Shown one piece after another: positions 40,101-48,102 of a stretch of 64,000 nt of DNA (position 1 is its first letter; each line of letters starts with the position of its first letter). The stretch is from assembly GCF_001690685.1 (NCBI RefSeq), contig NZ_LZGL01000017.1, positions 496,001-560,000 of the forward strand, in the 5' to 3' direction. The notes under the pieces are model-generated. The model saw only the letters and a list, made by a program, of their open reading frames with translations. It ran no database searches and had not been told where the DNA came from. The DNA comes from Gilliamella sp. wkB112 (lineage in GTDB: Bacteria > Pseudomonadota > Gammaproteobacteria > Enterobacterales > Orbaceae). The position numbers and the translations under genes are program-made.

Positions 40101-40133
40101 TCTTACCTTACATTTCCTTTTGAAAGAATAAGA
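40101..40133 (+). promoter_or_regulatory. Possible SD-sequestering structure in the secM-secA gap
   Basis: TCTTA (40101-40105) can pair with TAAGA (40129-40133), which overlaps the purine-rich secA ribosome site (AAGAGA before the ATG at 40142). TTTC (40113-40116) and GAAA (40122-40125) can pair inside it. In E. coli a stalled ribosome on secM opens a comparable stem. The pairing here is weak and inferred by eye. Confidence 0.4.
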
Positions 40134-40141
40134 GAAAAAAT

Positions 40142-42871
40142 ATGTTATTAAAACTATTAACCAAAGTATTTGGTAGTCGTAATGAACGCGTTTTAAAAAG
40201 CATGCGTAAACGTGTTGAAAAAATTAATGCACTTGAACCAGCAATGGAAGCATTAACCGATGATGAACTTAAAGCTAAAACAATAGAATTTAAACAAAAA
40301 ATAGCCGCTGGTACCAATTTAGACGATATTTTAGAAGAAGCTTTTGCCGTTGTTCGTGAAGCAAGTAAACGCGTATTTGGTATGCGTCATTTTGATGTGC
40401 AATTAATAGGCGGTATGGTATTAAATGAACGTTGTATTGCCGAAATGCGTACTGGTGAAGGTAAAACCTTGACCGCAACATTACCTGCTTACTTAAATGC
40501 ACTAACAGGTAAAGGAGTACATGTAGTTACCGTCAATGACTACTTAGCTCAGCGCGATGCCGAAAACAATCGTCCATTATTTGAATTTTTGGGATTATCT
40601 GTTGGGGTGAATTTACCCAATATGCCACCGCAGGTGAAGCGCGACGCATATAATGCTGATATTACTTATGGTACTAATAATGAATATGGTTTTGATTATT
40701 TGCGTGACAATATGGTATTTAATAAAGAGTCTCGCGTACAACGACCATTACATTATGCTTTAGTCGATGAAGTTGACTCCATTTTAATTGATGAAGCTAG
40801 AACGCCTCTAATAATCTCAGGTCAAGCTGAAGACAGTTCTGATCGCTATATTAGTGTTGATAAAATCATTCCACATTTAGTACGCCAAGAAAAAGAAGAT
40901 TCAGATCAATTTCAAGGTGATGGTGACTTCTCTGTTGATGAAAAAACCCGTCAAGTTAATCTAACTGAACGAGGTTTAGTTAAAGTCGAAGAATTATTGA
41001 TTAAACAAGGGATTATGAAAGGTGACGAATCACTTTATGCTCCTAGTAATATCGTATTAATGCACCATGTTAACGCTGCATTACGTGCGCATCACCTATT
41101 CCATCGCGATGTCGATTATATTGTAAAAGATAATGAAGTTATTATCGTTGACGAACACACCGGACGAACTATGGAAGGACGCCGTTGGTCTGATGGCTTA
41201 CACCAAGCAGTGGAAGCTAAGGAACATGTTAAAATTCAAAATGAAAATCAGACACTTGCTTCAATTACCTTCCAAAACTATTTCCGTCTATATGAAAAGT
41301 TAGCTGGTATGACAGGTACAGCTGATACTGAAGCCTTCGAATTTAACCAAATTTATGGTTTAGATACTATTGTCATTCCAACTAATCGCCCAATGATTCG
41401 TAAAGATAAAGCGGATCTAGTTTATATGACGGAAAAAGAAAAGATTAACGCTATTGTAGCGGATGTCCAAGATTGTTTAAAACGTGGGCAACCGGTCTTA
41501 GTAGGGACTGCTTCAATCGAAAAATCAGAACTAGTTTCAAGAGCATTTCAAAAAGTGGGCATTAAGCATAATGTTCTTAATGCTAAATTCCATGCTCAAG
41601 AAGCCGAAATCATAGCTAATGCTGGTAGTAAAGGAGCAGTAACAATCGCTACCAATATGGCAGGTCGTGGTACCGATATTATGCTTGGTGGTAACTGGCA
41701 AAGTGATATAGCTAAATTCGAAAATCCAACCCCTGAAGATATTGAAAAAGCCAAACAAGCATGGCAAGTAAGGCATGAAGAAGTCATTGCTTTAGGTGGA
41801 TTATATATTTTAGGTACTGAACGCCATGAATCACGCCGTATTGATAATCAGCTCCGTGGCCGTGCAGGTCGTCAAGGGGATCCGGGGGCTTCACGCTTTT
41901 ATTTATCCCTTGAAGATCCATTAATGCGAATTTTTGCTTCCGAACGTGTTGGTAGTATGATGCGTAAACTGGGCATGAAGGATGGCGAAGCTATTGAACA
42001 TCCATGGGTCACTAAAGCTATAGCAAATGCTCAGAAAAAGGTAGAAAGCCGTAACTTTGACATTCGTAAACAATTACTTGAGTTTGATGATGTGGCTAAC
42101 GACCAACGTAAAGCAATTTATCGTCAACGCAATGAATTATTAGATAATTCAGACATCAAAGAAACCATTGACTCAATTCGAGGTGATGTTTTTAATGCAC
42201 TAATTGATCGATATATTCCACCACAATCAATTGAAGAAATGTGGGATATCCCAGGGCTTGAAACCGCACTCAAAACTGATTTCGCTCTAGAATTACCTAT
42301 AGCAAAATGGTTAGATGAAGAACAAAATCTGCACGAAGAAACATTGCGAGAGCGTATTTTACAAATTGCTCAAGATACCTATCTTGAAAAAGAAAATACT
42401 GCTGGTTCTGAAGCATTTAGAAACTTCGAAAAAACAGTCATGCTACAAACTCTGGATAGTTTATGGAAAGAACATTTAGCAGCTATGGACTATTTACGCC
42501 AAGGTATTCATTTGCGTGGTTATGCACAAAAAGATCCAAAACAAGAGTATAAGCGTGAATCATTTAATATGTTTGCTGGCATGTTAGAATCACTTAAATA
42601 TGATGTGATTGGTATTCTCAGTCGTGTAAGGATACGTTCTCAAGAAGAAGTAGACGAAGCCGAACGCCAACGCCAAGCGGAAATGGAAAAATTAGCAGCA
42701 CGCCAGCAAGCTAATCACGAATCTATGTCAGGAATGAATGGTGAAAGTGAACAACAAGCATCAGGACCAGCACAACCAATGGTCCGTGCTCAAGCTAAAG
42801 TTGGACGTAATGATCCATGCCCTTGTGGATCTGGCAAAAAATATAAACATTGTCATGGAGCTGTTCACTAA
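40142..42871 (+). CDS. secA: Preprotein translocase ATPase SecA
   Basis: This 909-residue motor has Walker A in [13 protein letters not shown], the [15 protein letters not shown] segment, motif [17 protein letters not shown], the arginine motif [12 protein letters not shown] and a C-terminal zinc-binding end [14 protein letters not shown] that binds SecB and phospholipid. It drives proteins through SecYEG. It lies between secM and mutT as in E. coli, and its expression is probably tuned by the upstream secM. Confidence 0.97.
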   Translation: MLLKLLTKVFGSRNERVLKSMRKRVEKINALEPAMEALTDDELKAKTIEFKQKIAAGTNLDDILEEAFAVVREASKRVFGMRHFDVQLIGGMVLNERCIAEMRTGEGKTLTATLPAYLNALTGKGVHVVTVNDYLAQRDAENNRPLFEFLGLSVGVNLPNMPPQVKRDAYNADITYGTNNEYGFDYLRDNMVFNKESRVQRPLHYALVDEVDSILIDEARTPLIISGQAEDSSDRYISVDKIIPHLVRQEKEDSDQFQGDGDFSVDEKTRQVNLTERGLVKVEELLIKQGIMKGDESLYAPSNIVLMHHVNAALRAHHLFHRDVDYIVKDNEVIIVDEHTGRTMEGRRWSDGLHQAVEAKEHVKIQNENQTLASITFQNYFRLYEKLAGMTGTADTEAFEFNQIYGLDTIVIPTNRPMIRKDKADLVYMTEKEKINAIVADVQDCLKRGQPVLVGTASIEKSELVSRAFQKVGIKHNVLNAKFHAQEAEIIANAGSKGAVTIATNMAGRGTDIMLGGNWQSDIAKFENPTPEDIEKAKQAWQVRHEEVIALGGLYILGTERHESRRIDNQLRGRAGRQGDPGASRFYLSLEDPLMRIFASERVGSMMRKLGMKDGEAIEHPWVTKAIANAQKKVESRNFDIRKQLLEFDDVANDQRKAIYRQRNELLDNSDIKETIDSIRGDVFNALIDRYIPPQSIEEMWDIPGLETALKTDFALELPIAKWLDEEQNLHEETLRERILQIAQDTYLEKENTAGSEAFRNFEKTVMLQTLDSLWKEHLAAMDYLRQGIHLRGYAQKDPKQEYKRESFNMFAGMLESLKYDVIGILSRVRIRSQEEVDEAERQRQAEMEKLAARQQANHESMSGMNGESEQQASGPAQPMVRAQAKVGRNDPCPCGSGKKYKHCHGAVH

Positions 42872-42912
42872 CGAAAAAATTTAGTATTATCAAATAAGCT
42901 TACGATATATAA

Positions 42913-42932
42913 ACGCCGACCATCGTCGGCGT
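42913..42932 (+). terminator. Hairpin between secA and mutT
   Basis: ACGCCGAC (42913-42920), loop CATC, GTCGGCGT (42925-42932): a strong GC stem 42 bp after secA, without a T-tract. It may partially separate secA and mutT messages. Confidence 0.65.
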
Positions 42933-42985
42933 GTAAATTAATAGCTGCGACTCTATTTTGATATGACTACTAAATAGACAGGATT

Positions 42986-43390
42986 ATGAGAAAACATACT
43001 GAAATTGCTGTAGGTATTATTCGTTCACAAAATTGTCAAATCTTTATAACCCAGCGGGGAGAAGATTCCCATCTTGCTGGATTTTGGGAATTTCCTGGTG
43101 GAAAAGTGGAACCAGAGGAAACGCCTTTTCAAACCTTACAACGCGAAATTGCTGAAGAAGTAGATATCCATATCCACCAAGCCCAATTTTTAAAAAAATT
43201 TGAGCACAGTTATGACGATCGCGATATCACTATTCACGCTTATCTAGTTGAAGAATGGGATGGTGTGCCATTTGCTAAAGAAGGTCAACCTAGTCGTTGG
43301 ATTGATCAAGAAGATCTTAATGCTGACGAATTTCCCGATGCTAATCGTCCAATTATTGAGATGTTAAAAAACCTTGATAAACAGATTTAG
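42986..43390 (+). CDS. mutT: 8-oxo-dGTP diphosphatase MutT
   Basis: This 134-residue Nudix hydrolase carries the box from Gly39 to Ile61: E45, R53-E54 and E57-E58 are all present, but the final glycine is Asp60 (EEVDI instead of EEVGI). It cleans oxidised guanine nucleotides from the pool. WEFPGGKVEP and its position after secA match E. coli mutT. Activity is likely kept since the metal-binding glutamates are intact. Confidence 0.9.
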   Translation: MRKHTEIAVGIIRSQNCQIFITQRGEDSHLAGFWEFPGGKVEPEETPFQTLQREIAEEVDIHIHQAQFLKKFEHSYDDRDITIHAYLVEEWDGVPFAKEGQPSRWIDQEDLNADEFPDANRPIIEMLKNLDKQI

Positions 43391-43404
43391 CAAAAAATTA
43401 TTGT

Positions 43405-43439
43405 AAAGATGTTTCAGGTAAGCTATACGTTTTAATATA
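43405..43439 (+). repeat. Dispersed intergenic repeat, copy 2
   Basis: AAGATGTTTCAGGT then AAGCTATACGTTTT then AATATA. It nearly matches 4356-4389 base for base. It lies between mutT and the converging small transporter gene and overlaps that gene's last codons and stop (43432-43434). Confidence 0.6.
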
Positions 43440-43821
43440 AACATTTTTTATGAAGCCGTTGTTCAGCTAGTGCCAAGAAGATAATACCAATAATGATAAA
43501 CAGTGCACCTAGTAAGCGCATCCAAGTTATTTGGTCATTAAAAGCAATAATTGAAACTAACATTACCGTAACAACTTGTAGATGAGAAGCGGCAAAAGCT
43601 GGGCCAACTGGTGCTTTTTTCAATAATACCATCCAAGTAATAAATGCACCTGAATAACCTAACATCACAAAATATGCCCAATAATGACTAAAAACACGAA
43701 TTAACCAGTCAATATTCATCTCAAATGGCAACGCTGATAATGCCGTTAATTTAAAACTTGTTTGCCCAAAAGTATCAAAAAAAAGTAATAAGATAAAACC
43801 TATTAAATAAAATTTTTTCAT
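43432..43821 (-). CDS. Small DMT-superfamily transporter subunit B
   Basis: This 129-residue protein has four predicted membrane helices and SMR/EamA-type features, including a short first helix with FDTFGQTSFK and LLGALFIIIGIIFLA at the end. Its ATG overlaps the stop of the neighbouring four-helix gene by one base, so the two likely form a heterodimer like ArnE/ArnF or MdtI/MdtJ. Substrate unknown; the operon partner zur hints at, but does not prove, a link to metal stress. Confidence 0.7.
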   Translation of the reverse strand: MKKFYLIGFILLLFFDTFGQTSFKLTALSALPFEMNIDWLIRVFSHYWAYFVMLGYSGAFITWMVLLKKAPVGPAFAASHLQVVTVMLVSIIAFNDQITWMRLLGALFIIIGIIFLALAEQRLHKKCLY

Positions 43822-44186
43822 TAGTTAAGCCCTACCAATACTACACCAAGTGTAATAAACAAAATACCAATAAGACGAAATGGTGTAAGCTGCTCTTTAA
43901 ATAAAACTCTTCCCGCAAGCATGACGGTTATCATATTAAACGAGCCCAATAAAATACCTTGGGATAATGGCACATAACTTAAAAAAGCTAACCAAAAAAT
44001 AAAACCCATGAAATAAACACCAAAACCTAACCATAACCAGTAATTGCCAAATAATCTTTGCCAATAATACAAACCTTGCTTATGTTTAGATGTAATAGCT
44101 GCATATTTGAAGGCAATTTGACCTACAGTATCACAAGTAATATTAATCAACCAAAGAATGATAATTAAAATTGACACTGCTGACAA
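43821..44186 (-). CDS. Small DMT-superfamily transporter subunit A
   Basis: This 121-residue protein has four membrane helices. Helix 1 reads ILWLINITCDTVGQIAFKYA, with the D-T-x-G-Q-x-x-F-K pattern shared with its partner downstream, and the protein ends LIGILFITLGVVLVGL. The first 22 bases overlap the 3' end of zur, so translation is probably coupled to zur. It is half-size compared with EamA proteins, as expected for a paired transporter. Confidence 0.7.
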   Translation of the reverse strand: MSAVSILIIILWLINITCDTVGQIAFKYAAITSKHKQGLYYWQRLFGNYWLWLGFGVYFMGFIFWLAFLSYVPLSQGILLGSFNMITVMLAGRVLFKEQLTPFRLIGILFITLGVVLVGLN

Positions 44187-44602
44187 AATCCATGGATTTC
44201 TAGCACACTATGTTTTATCAAAAATACATTTTGCTGTGCTAATTGTTTAAGTTGTTGTTCAATGTCGGTTGAATGTTTTTCAAAAATCTGTTGACACTTA
44301 TCACAAATAAATAAAATAGAAACATGTTCAGGATCATTGAAATGTGGGCAAATAATATAACTATTAGAAGATTCAACTTTATGAATAAACCCCTGTTCAA
44401 GTAAAAACTCAAGAGCACGATAAATTGTAGGTGGCTTTGCTTGGGGTTCACTAATTTTTAATAGGTCCAAAAGATCATATGCACTCATCGCTTTATTGGC
44501 TGTTAACATGATATCTAAAACAGTTCGGCGTTGATTTGTTAATTTGATATTACGCTTTTTACATAGTGTTTCAATCTTTTCAATTAGCAGAGTATGCATC
44601 AT
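44165..44602 (-). CDS. zur: Zinc uptake regulator Zur
   Basis: This 145-residue Fur-family repressor has a winged-helix domain with AKPPTIYRALEFLLEQGFIHKVES, a signature of Zur rather than Fur. Metal cysteines are in FICDKCQQ and FCQQCQF at the C-terminus. With zinc it represses uptake genes such as znuABC. It overlaps the small transporter gene by 22 bases and follows rnfH by 20 bp. Confidence 0.88.
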   Translation of the reverse strand: MMHTLLIEKIETLCKKRNIKLTNQRRTVLDIMLTANKAMSAYDLLDLLKISEPQAKPPTIYRALEFLLEQGFIHKVESSNSYIICPHFNDPEHVSILFICDKCQQIFEKHSTDIEQQLKQLAQQNVFLIKHSVLEIHGFCQQCQF

Positions 44603-44622
44603 ATTTCCCTTGCCTTCGTTAA

Positions 44623-44895
44623 TTATCTTTTTTGAGCTGCCTTTCTGCGTCTAATCTCTTTGGGATCATTAATTAAAGGTCGATAAATCTCTATACGATC
44701 ACCATTTTTAACCAACTCGTTTAGATCACAACGTTTACCATAAATGCCTATTAAATGCTCATCTAATTTAATCTGACATAATGATAAGATATTGGATTTT
44801 GTAATAGCTTGCAAGACATTACTTTGCTCTTCAACTTCACAATCAATTATAGTTGGATTATTAGGTAGTGCATAAACAACTTGAATATTTATCAT
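44623..44895 (-). CDS. rnfH: RnfH-family ubiquitin-like protein
   Basis: This 90-residue beta-grasp protein (formerly RatB) ends IYRPLINDPKEIRRRKAAQ, the diagnostic RnfH tail. The start chosen is ATG 44895 (MINIQVVYALP), because the frame upstream overlaps ratA and adds non-conserved residues. It begins one base after the ratA stop, as the pair is arranged in E. coli. Function is poorly known. Confidence 0.9.
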   Translation of the reverse strand: MINIQVVYALPNNPTIIDCEVEEQSNVLQAITKSNILSLCQIKLDEHLIGIYGKRCDLNELVKNGDRIEIYRPLINDPKEIRRRKAAQKR

Positions 44896-44896
44896 A

Positions 44897-45325
44897 TTAG
44901 TATATCTGCCTTGCACGCAGTGAAAATGCATTGACCATGTTTGCCATCACTTCTTTAAAAATTGGTGTAAAAGCAATATCCAATAGCTTATTTTTAAATT
45001 CAAAATCTAAGTCAAAACTAATTTTAGTTCTACTCTTATCCAATGCAATAAATTGCCATTTACCCGATAAATGCTTAAATGGACCTTCAAGCAATTGCAT
45101 ATCAATTGAATTAGGTTCATTGATTCGATTAAGAGTGGTAAATGATTTTTTGAAACCTAATTTTTCAACCTCAATAAAAGCAGTAACAAGATTATCTTGT
45201 TTGCTAACAATACCAGTTGCGATACAATCTGGGACAAATTCTGGATAGTGGGCAATATCATTCACCAACTCAAACATTTGTTGAATAGAATAAGGCTCAA
45301 TAACTTCGTGAAAAACGTGCGCCAT
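44897..45325 (-). CDS. ratA: RatA/Coq10-like START-domain protein
   Basis: This 142-residue protein has MFELVNDIAHYPEFVPDC, GPFKHLSGKWQF and DLDFEFKNKLLDIAF, typical of the RatA family. E. coli RatA was reported to block 70S ribosome assembly, while the fold matches ubiquinone-binding Coq10 proteins. The start taken is ATG 45325 (MAHVFHEVIEPYS). An ATG at 45358 is also in frame. It is divergent from smpB. Confidence 0.88.
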   Translation of the reverse strand: MAHVFHEVIEPYSIQQMFELVNDIAHYPEFVPDCIATGIVSKQDNLVTAFIEVEKLGFKKSFTTLNRINEPNSIDMQLLEGPFKHLSGKWQFIALDKSRTKISFDLDFEFKNKLLDIAFTPIFKEVMANMVNAFSLRARQIY

Positions 45326-45391
45326 AGTTATAAAATTAAAAAATAAAATTAGTGGCATATAGTATCACGTAACTCTATAATAACGCACATT

Positions 45392-45877
45392 ATGACTAAG
45401 AAAAAATCACATAAGCCGGGATCGGCGACTATTGCATTAAATAAACGCGCACGCCATGAGTACTTTATTGAAGAGGAAATTGAGGCGGGGTTATCCCTGC
45501 AAGGTTGGGAAGTTAAATCACTACGCGCAGGTAAAGCTAATATTAGCGATAGCTACGTATTACTTAAAGATGGTGAAGCGTGGCTGTTTGGTGCCACTAT
45601 TACACCACTGTCTGTGGCGTCAACTCATGTCATTTGTGAACCAATGCGCAACCGTAAATTACTTTTAAACCAACGCCAATTAAATTCATTATTTGGGCAG
45701 ATTAACCGCCAAGGTTATACTGTGGTAGCACTTTCATTATATTGGAAGAATGCATGGGCAAAAGTTAAAATCGGTTTGGCCAAAGGTAAAAAAGAGTTCG
45801 ATAAACGCACAGATATTAAAGAACGCCAATGGCAAGTAGATAAAGCGCGTATTATGAAAAATGCTAATCGAGGCTAA
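45392..45877 (+). CDS. smpB: tmRNA-binding protein SmpB
   Basis: This 161-residue protein has [37 protein letters not shown] and the basic C-terminal tail from [20 protein letters not shown]. It guides tmRNA to stalled ribosomes. In E. coli ssrA lies just downstream. Here the following DNA is occupied by a converging lacI-type gene only 21 bp away, so ssrA must be elsewhere. Confidence 0.96.
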   Translation: MTKKKSHKPGSATIALNKRARHEYFIEEEIEAGLSLQGWEVKSLRAGKANISDSYVLLKDGEAWLFGATITPLSVASTHVICEPMRNRKLLLNQRQLNSLFGQINRQGYTVVALSLYWKNAWAKVKIGLAKGKKEFDKRTDIKERQWQVDKARIMKNANRG

Positions 45878-45888
45878 TTTATAGCCTC
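45870..45888. terminator. Hairpin overlapping the smpB stop
   Basis: GAGGCTA (45870-45876), loop ATTTA, TAGCCTC (45882-45888). The stop codon of smpB lies inside the structure. It separates smpB from the converging regulator gene and may serve both. Confidence 0.55.
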
Positions 45889-45898
45889 AATAAGTTAT

Positions 45899-46897
45899 TT
45901 ATCGGTGACGTATAATTTGAGGTTCAATCAAAAAAGCATTGCTTTTCAATTCTTTAAATTTAATTAATTTATTTATAACATTGACACAAGTATACGCCAT
46001 ACTTTGATAATCCTGAGTAATTGCATCAACAGGATAATATGAGTAATCAAGATGAATATTATAATCATAAGAACATAAACAAATATGTTTCGGTTCTACT
46101 TTTACTTCTACTAAATAACTAAGCACCTCTTGTAATAGATTACCTGAAGGAGTGAAAATTGCTCTGGGTAATCGCCCTAATTTTTCATGTACCATTTTAA
46201 GCAACTGGTAGCCTTTATTTGGGCAGTAGTCATCACTCACTAACCAATCTGATTTAAATGTTAATCCTGCTTTTGCTAATCCTTGTTTAAATCCTTCTAA
46301 CCTTGCTCTTATAGATGTTAATTGAATATCGCAACCAATAAAATAAAATTCATCTAATTGCTTAGCATATGGTTCAATTAACTCTGACACAGACTTTATT
46401 GCCTCACTAGTAATAAACGGTAATGTGGTGTCTTTTAAATAACGATCGAAAAATAAAACCGGAGTATGTTCATTAATACCGACATAAAACTGATCACTAT
46501 CTAAAGATGTGACCACAATCATTGCATCAACTTTACGTTCAACTAAGTTTTGCGCGACTTTAATTTCAACATCTCGATTATAATGACTACATGTAATTAA
46601 CAATTGAATATTTTTTTGTCTAAATGATGCTTCTAAATGATGCAAAAACAAAGAGAAAAACATATTTGACATATCTGGAACAATTACCCCAATAGTATCG
46701 GTACTATTAGCTTTGATAATACATTGACGGATATGAGGTTGATCACTATATTGCTGAGCAATACTAAGTACTTTTTGCCGAGTTTGTGGCGAAATACGAT
46801 ATTTTTTGTCTCGCTTATTAAAAATATGACTGACGGTCGTAGCCGACACGCCAGCCAAACGAGCAATATCATTGATTTTAATCTTATTACTCGCCAT
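45899..46897 (-). CDS. LacI-family repressor, FruR/ScrR-like
   Basis: This 332-residue protein begins with the LacI helix-turn-helix and hinge (IKINDIARLAGVSATTVSHIFN) and continues with a sugar-binding core. The pattern YRISPQTRQKVLSIAQQY, together with LITCSHYNRDVEIKVAQNLVERKVDAMIVVTSL, resembles the fructose-type branch (Cra/FruR, ScrR). It ends 17 bp from the GH172-like gene and is transcribed in the same direction after it, so it most likely controls that hydrolase and the permease. The inducer is probably a fructose-containing sugar. Confidence 0.8.
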   Translation of the reverse strand: MASNKIKINDIARLAGVSATTVSHIFNKRDKKYRISPQTRQKVLSIAQQYSDQPHIRQCIIKANSTDTIGVIVPDMSNMFFSLFLHHLEASFRQKNIQLLITCSHYNRDVEIKVAQNLVERKVDAMIVVTSLDSDQFYVGINEHTPVLFFDRYLKDTTLPFITSEAIKSVSELIEPYAKQLDEFYFIGCDIQLTSIRARLEGFKQGLAKAGLTFKSDWLVSDDYCPNKGYQLLKMVHEKLGRLPRAIFTPSGNLLQEVLSYLVEVKVEPKHICLCSYDYNIHLDYSYYPVDAITQDYQSMAYTCVNVINKLIKFKELKSNAFLIEPQIIRHR

Positions 46898-46913
46898 AAA
46901 TTACCCTTTTGTA

Positions 46914-48032
46914 TTAACGTGGAGTTCGTTGTTGTTGATTTGGAAATGGTGGATAATGGTTAATCGAAGGATTTTGATACCAATATGCAACACTCGCTAT
47001 ATCATCACATCGCTCGTATAATCTTATATCATCGTTACCTATTTGCTGAAAAGCAAGTTTGATATTTTTATGAAATGCGATTGGATCTGGCAAATGCCAA
47101 CGATATAAACCATGCATTGGTAAACTATCATCTCCAAAACCATGTACTGGATTAGAATCCCCCGTTTGGAAAAAATCACGCGTCGCATCCCGATTAGTTT
47201 GGTAAGGATAGCCCATAAATAATGTTTGAAAACATTTAGCTTTTGGTCGACCCTGACTATCACGATTATGAAATGCCCATGCCCCACCAAAGTAATCTTC
47301 CGAACCCGTTGAATGCTGAGTTGGATACTCACTATCATCATCAAGATAGAACTTAAACTCTCCTTCCCCCCACCAATAACGCTCAAGAGCCGTCAATGCT
47401 AAGTAAGTACCAACATAATAACCATGACCTTCAACATTATCCAATATTACATAATCTTGTGCATAATTGGTTACGCGTTGTCTTCGCCATTGTGCATGGA
47501 AGTAAAGTGGTGCTTCAAATGGTTTAGGCATAATGGCATAATTAATTGTAAAAAAGAAATGCTGTAAATCAGCTTCATGCTCATTTTGAATTTCAATACG
47601 AGCTTTTTTATTAAATGGCATTCTAAAATAACTATTAAAACCACCTGTTGGATTAACAACAATTGGCATTGAATTAATATCGCACCTTGCCCCAAAACCA
47701 TTACAGAAAAAATCACCAATTGGGCTCTCAACCGAAGGAATTGTTTCATCATCCCAATAAATACGAATCACCACATCACGAAGTACAAAACTACCGCGAT
47801 GCGTTCTGTCAGTTAAGGTAAACCACATGTGACGAATCTCGGCTGGTCCATTGATCTCTGCTATAGTTACTGTTTCACCTGCCGGAATGGATATACAACC
47901 TTGTCCTTTACGACTTGGACCTAAAGCACTGGCCTTCATGCAAGACTTACCTTTTTCACCAGTCATATTTTCTGGCGAAATAGTTCGAGTTTGTTCAAAG
48001 TGAAATTGTGTTACCGAATTATATATGTTCAT
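46914..48032 (-). CDS. DUF2961 / GH172-family glycoside hydrolase
   Basis: This 372-residue cytoplasmic protein matches DUF2961, now glycoside hydrolase family 172. Founding members are a difructose-dianhydride-I synthase/hydrolase (alpha-D-fructofuranosidase) and D-arabinofuranosidases. Conserved segments include NGPAEIRHMWFTL, GDFFCNGFGAR, WWGEGEFKFYLD (Glu223 and Glu225) and STGSEDYFGGAW (Glu245). The spacing of about 20 residues between these glutamates is similar to that of the reported catalytic pair. The gene lies between a sucrose-type permease and a FruR-like repressor, supporting a fructoside substrate. Confidence 0.75.
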   Translation of the reverse strand: MNIYNSVTQFHFEQTRTISPENMTGEKGKSCMKASALGPSRKGQGCISIPAGETVTIAEINGPAEIRHMWFTLTDRTHRGSFVLRDVVIRIYWDDETIPSVESPIGDFFCNGFGARCDINSMPIVVNPTGGFNSYFRMPFNKKARIEIQNEHEADLQHFFFTINYAIMPKPFEAPLYFHAQWRRQRVTNYAQDYVILDNVEGHGYYVGTYLALTALERYWWGEGEFKFYLDDDSEYPTQHSTGSEDYFGGAWAFHNRDSQGRPKAKCFQTLFMGYPYQTNRDATRDFFQTGDSNPVHGFGDDSLPMHGLYRWHLPDPIAFHKNIKLAFQQIGNDDIRLYERCDDIASVAYWYQNPSINHYPPFPNQQQRTPR

Positions 48033-48102
48033 TGTGAATCCTTACTAACGTTATAAAATTCTATTAATAAAAGTTTAAAATAATTTTTACTTATTTAACT
48101 TG

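Noticed and set aside
45878-45898. ssrA (tmRNA) after smpB, as in E. coli
   Set aside because: Only 21 bp separate smpB from the converging LacI-type gene; there is no room for tmRNA.
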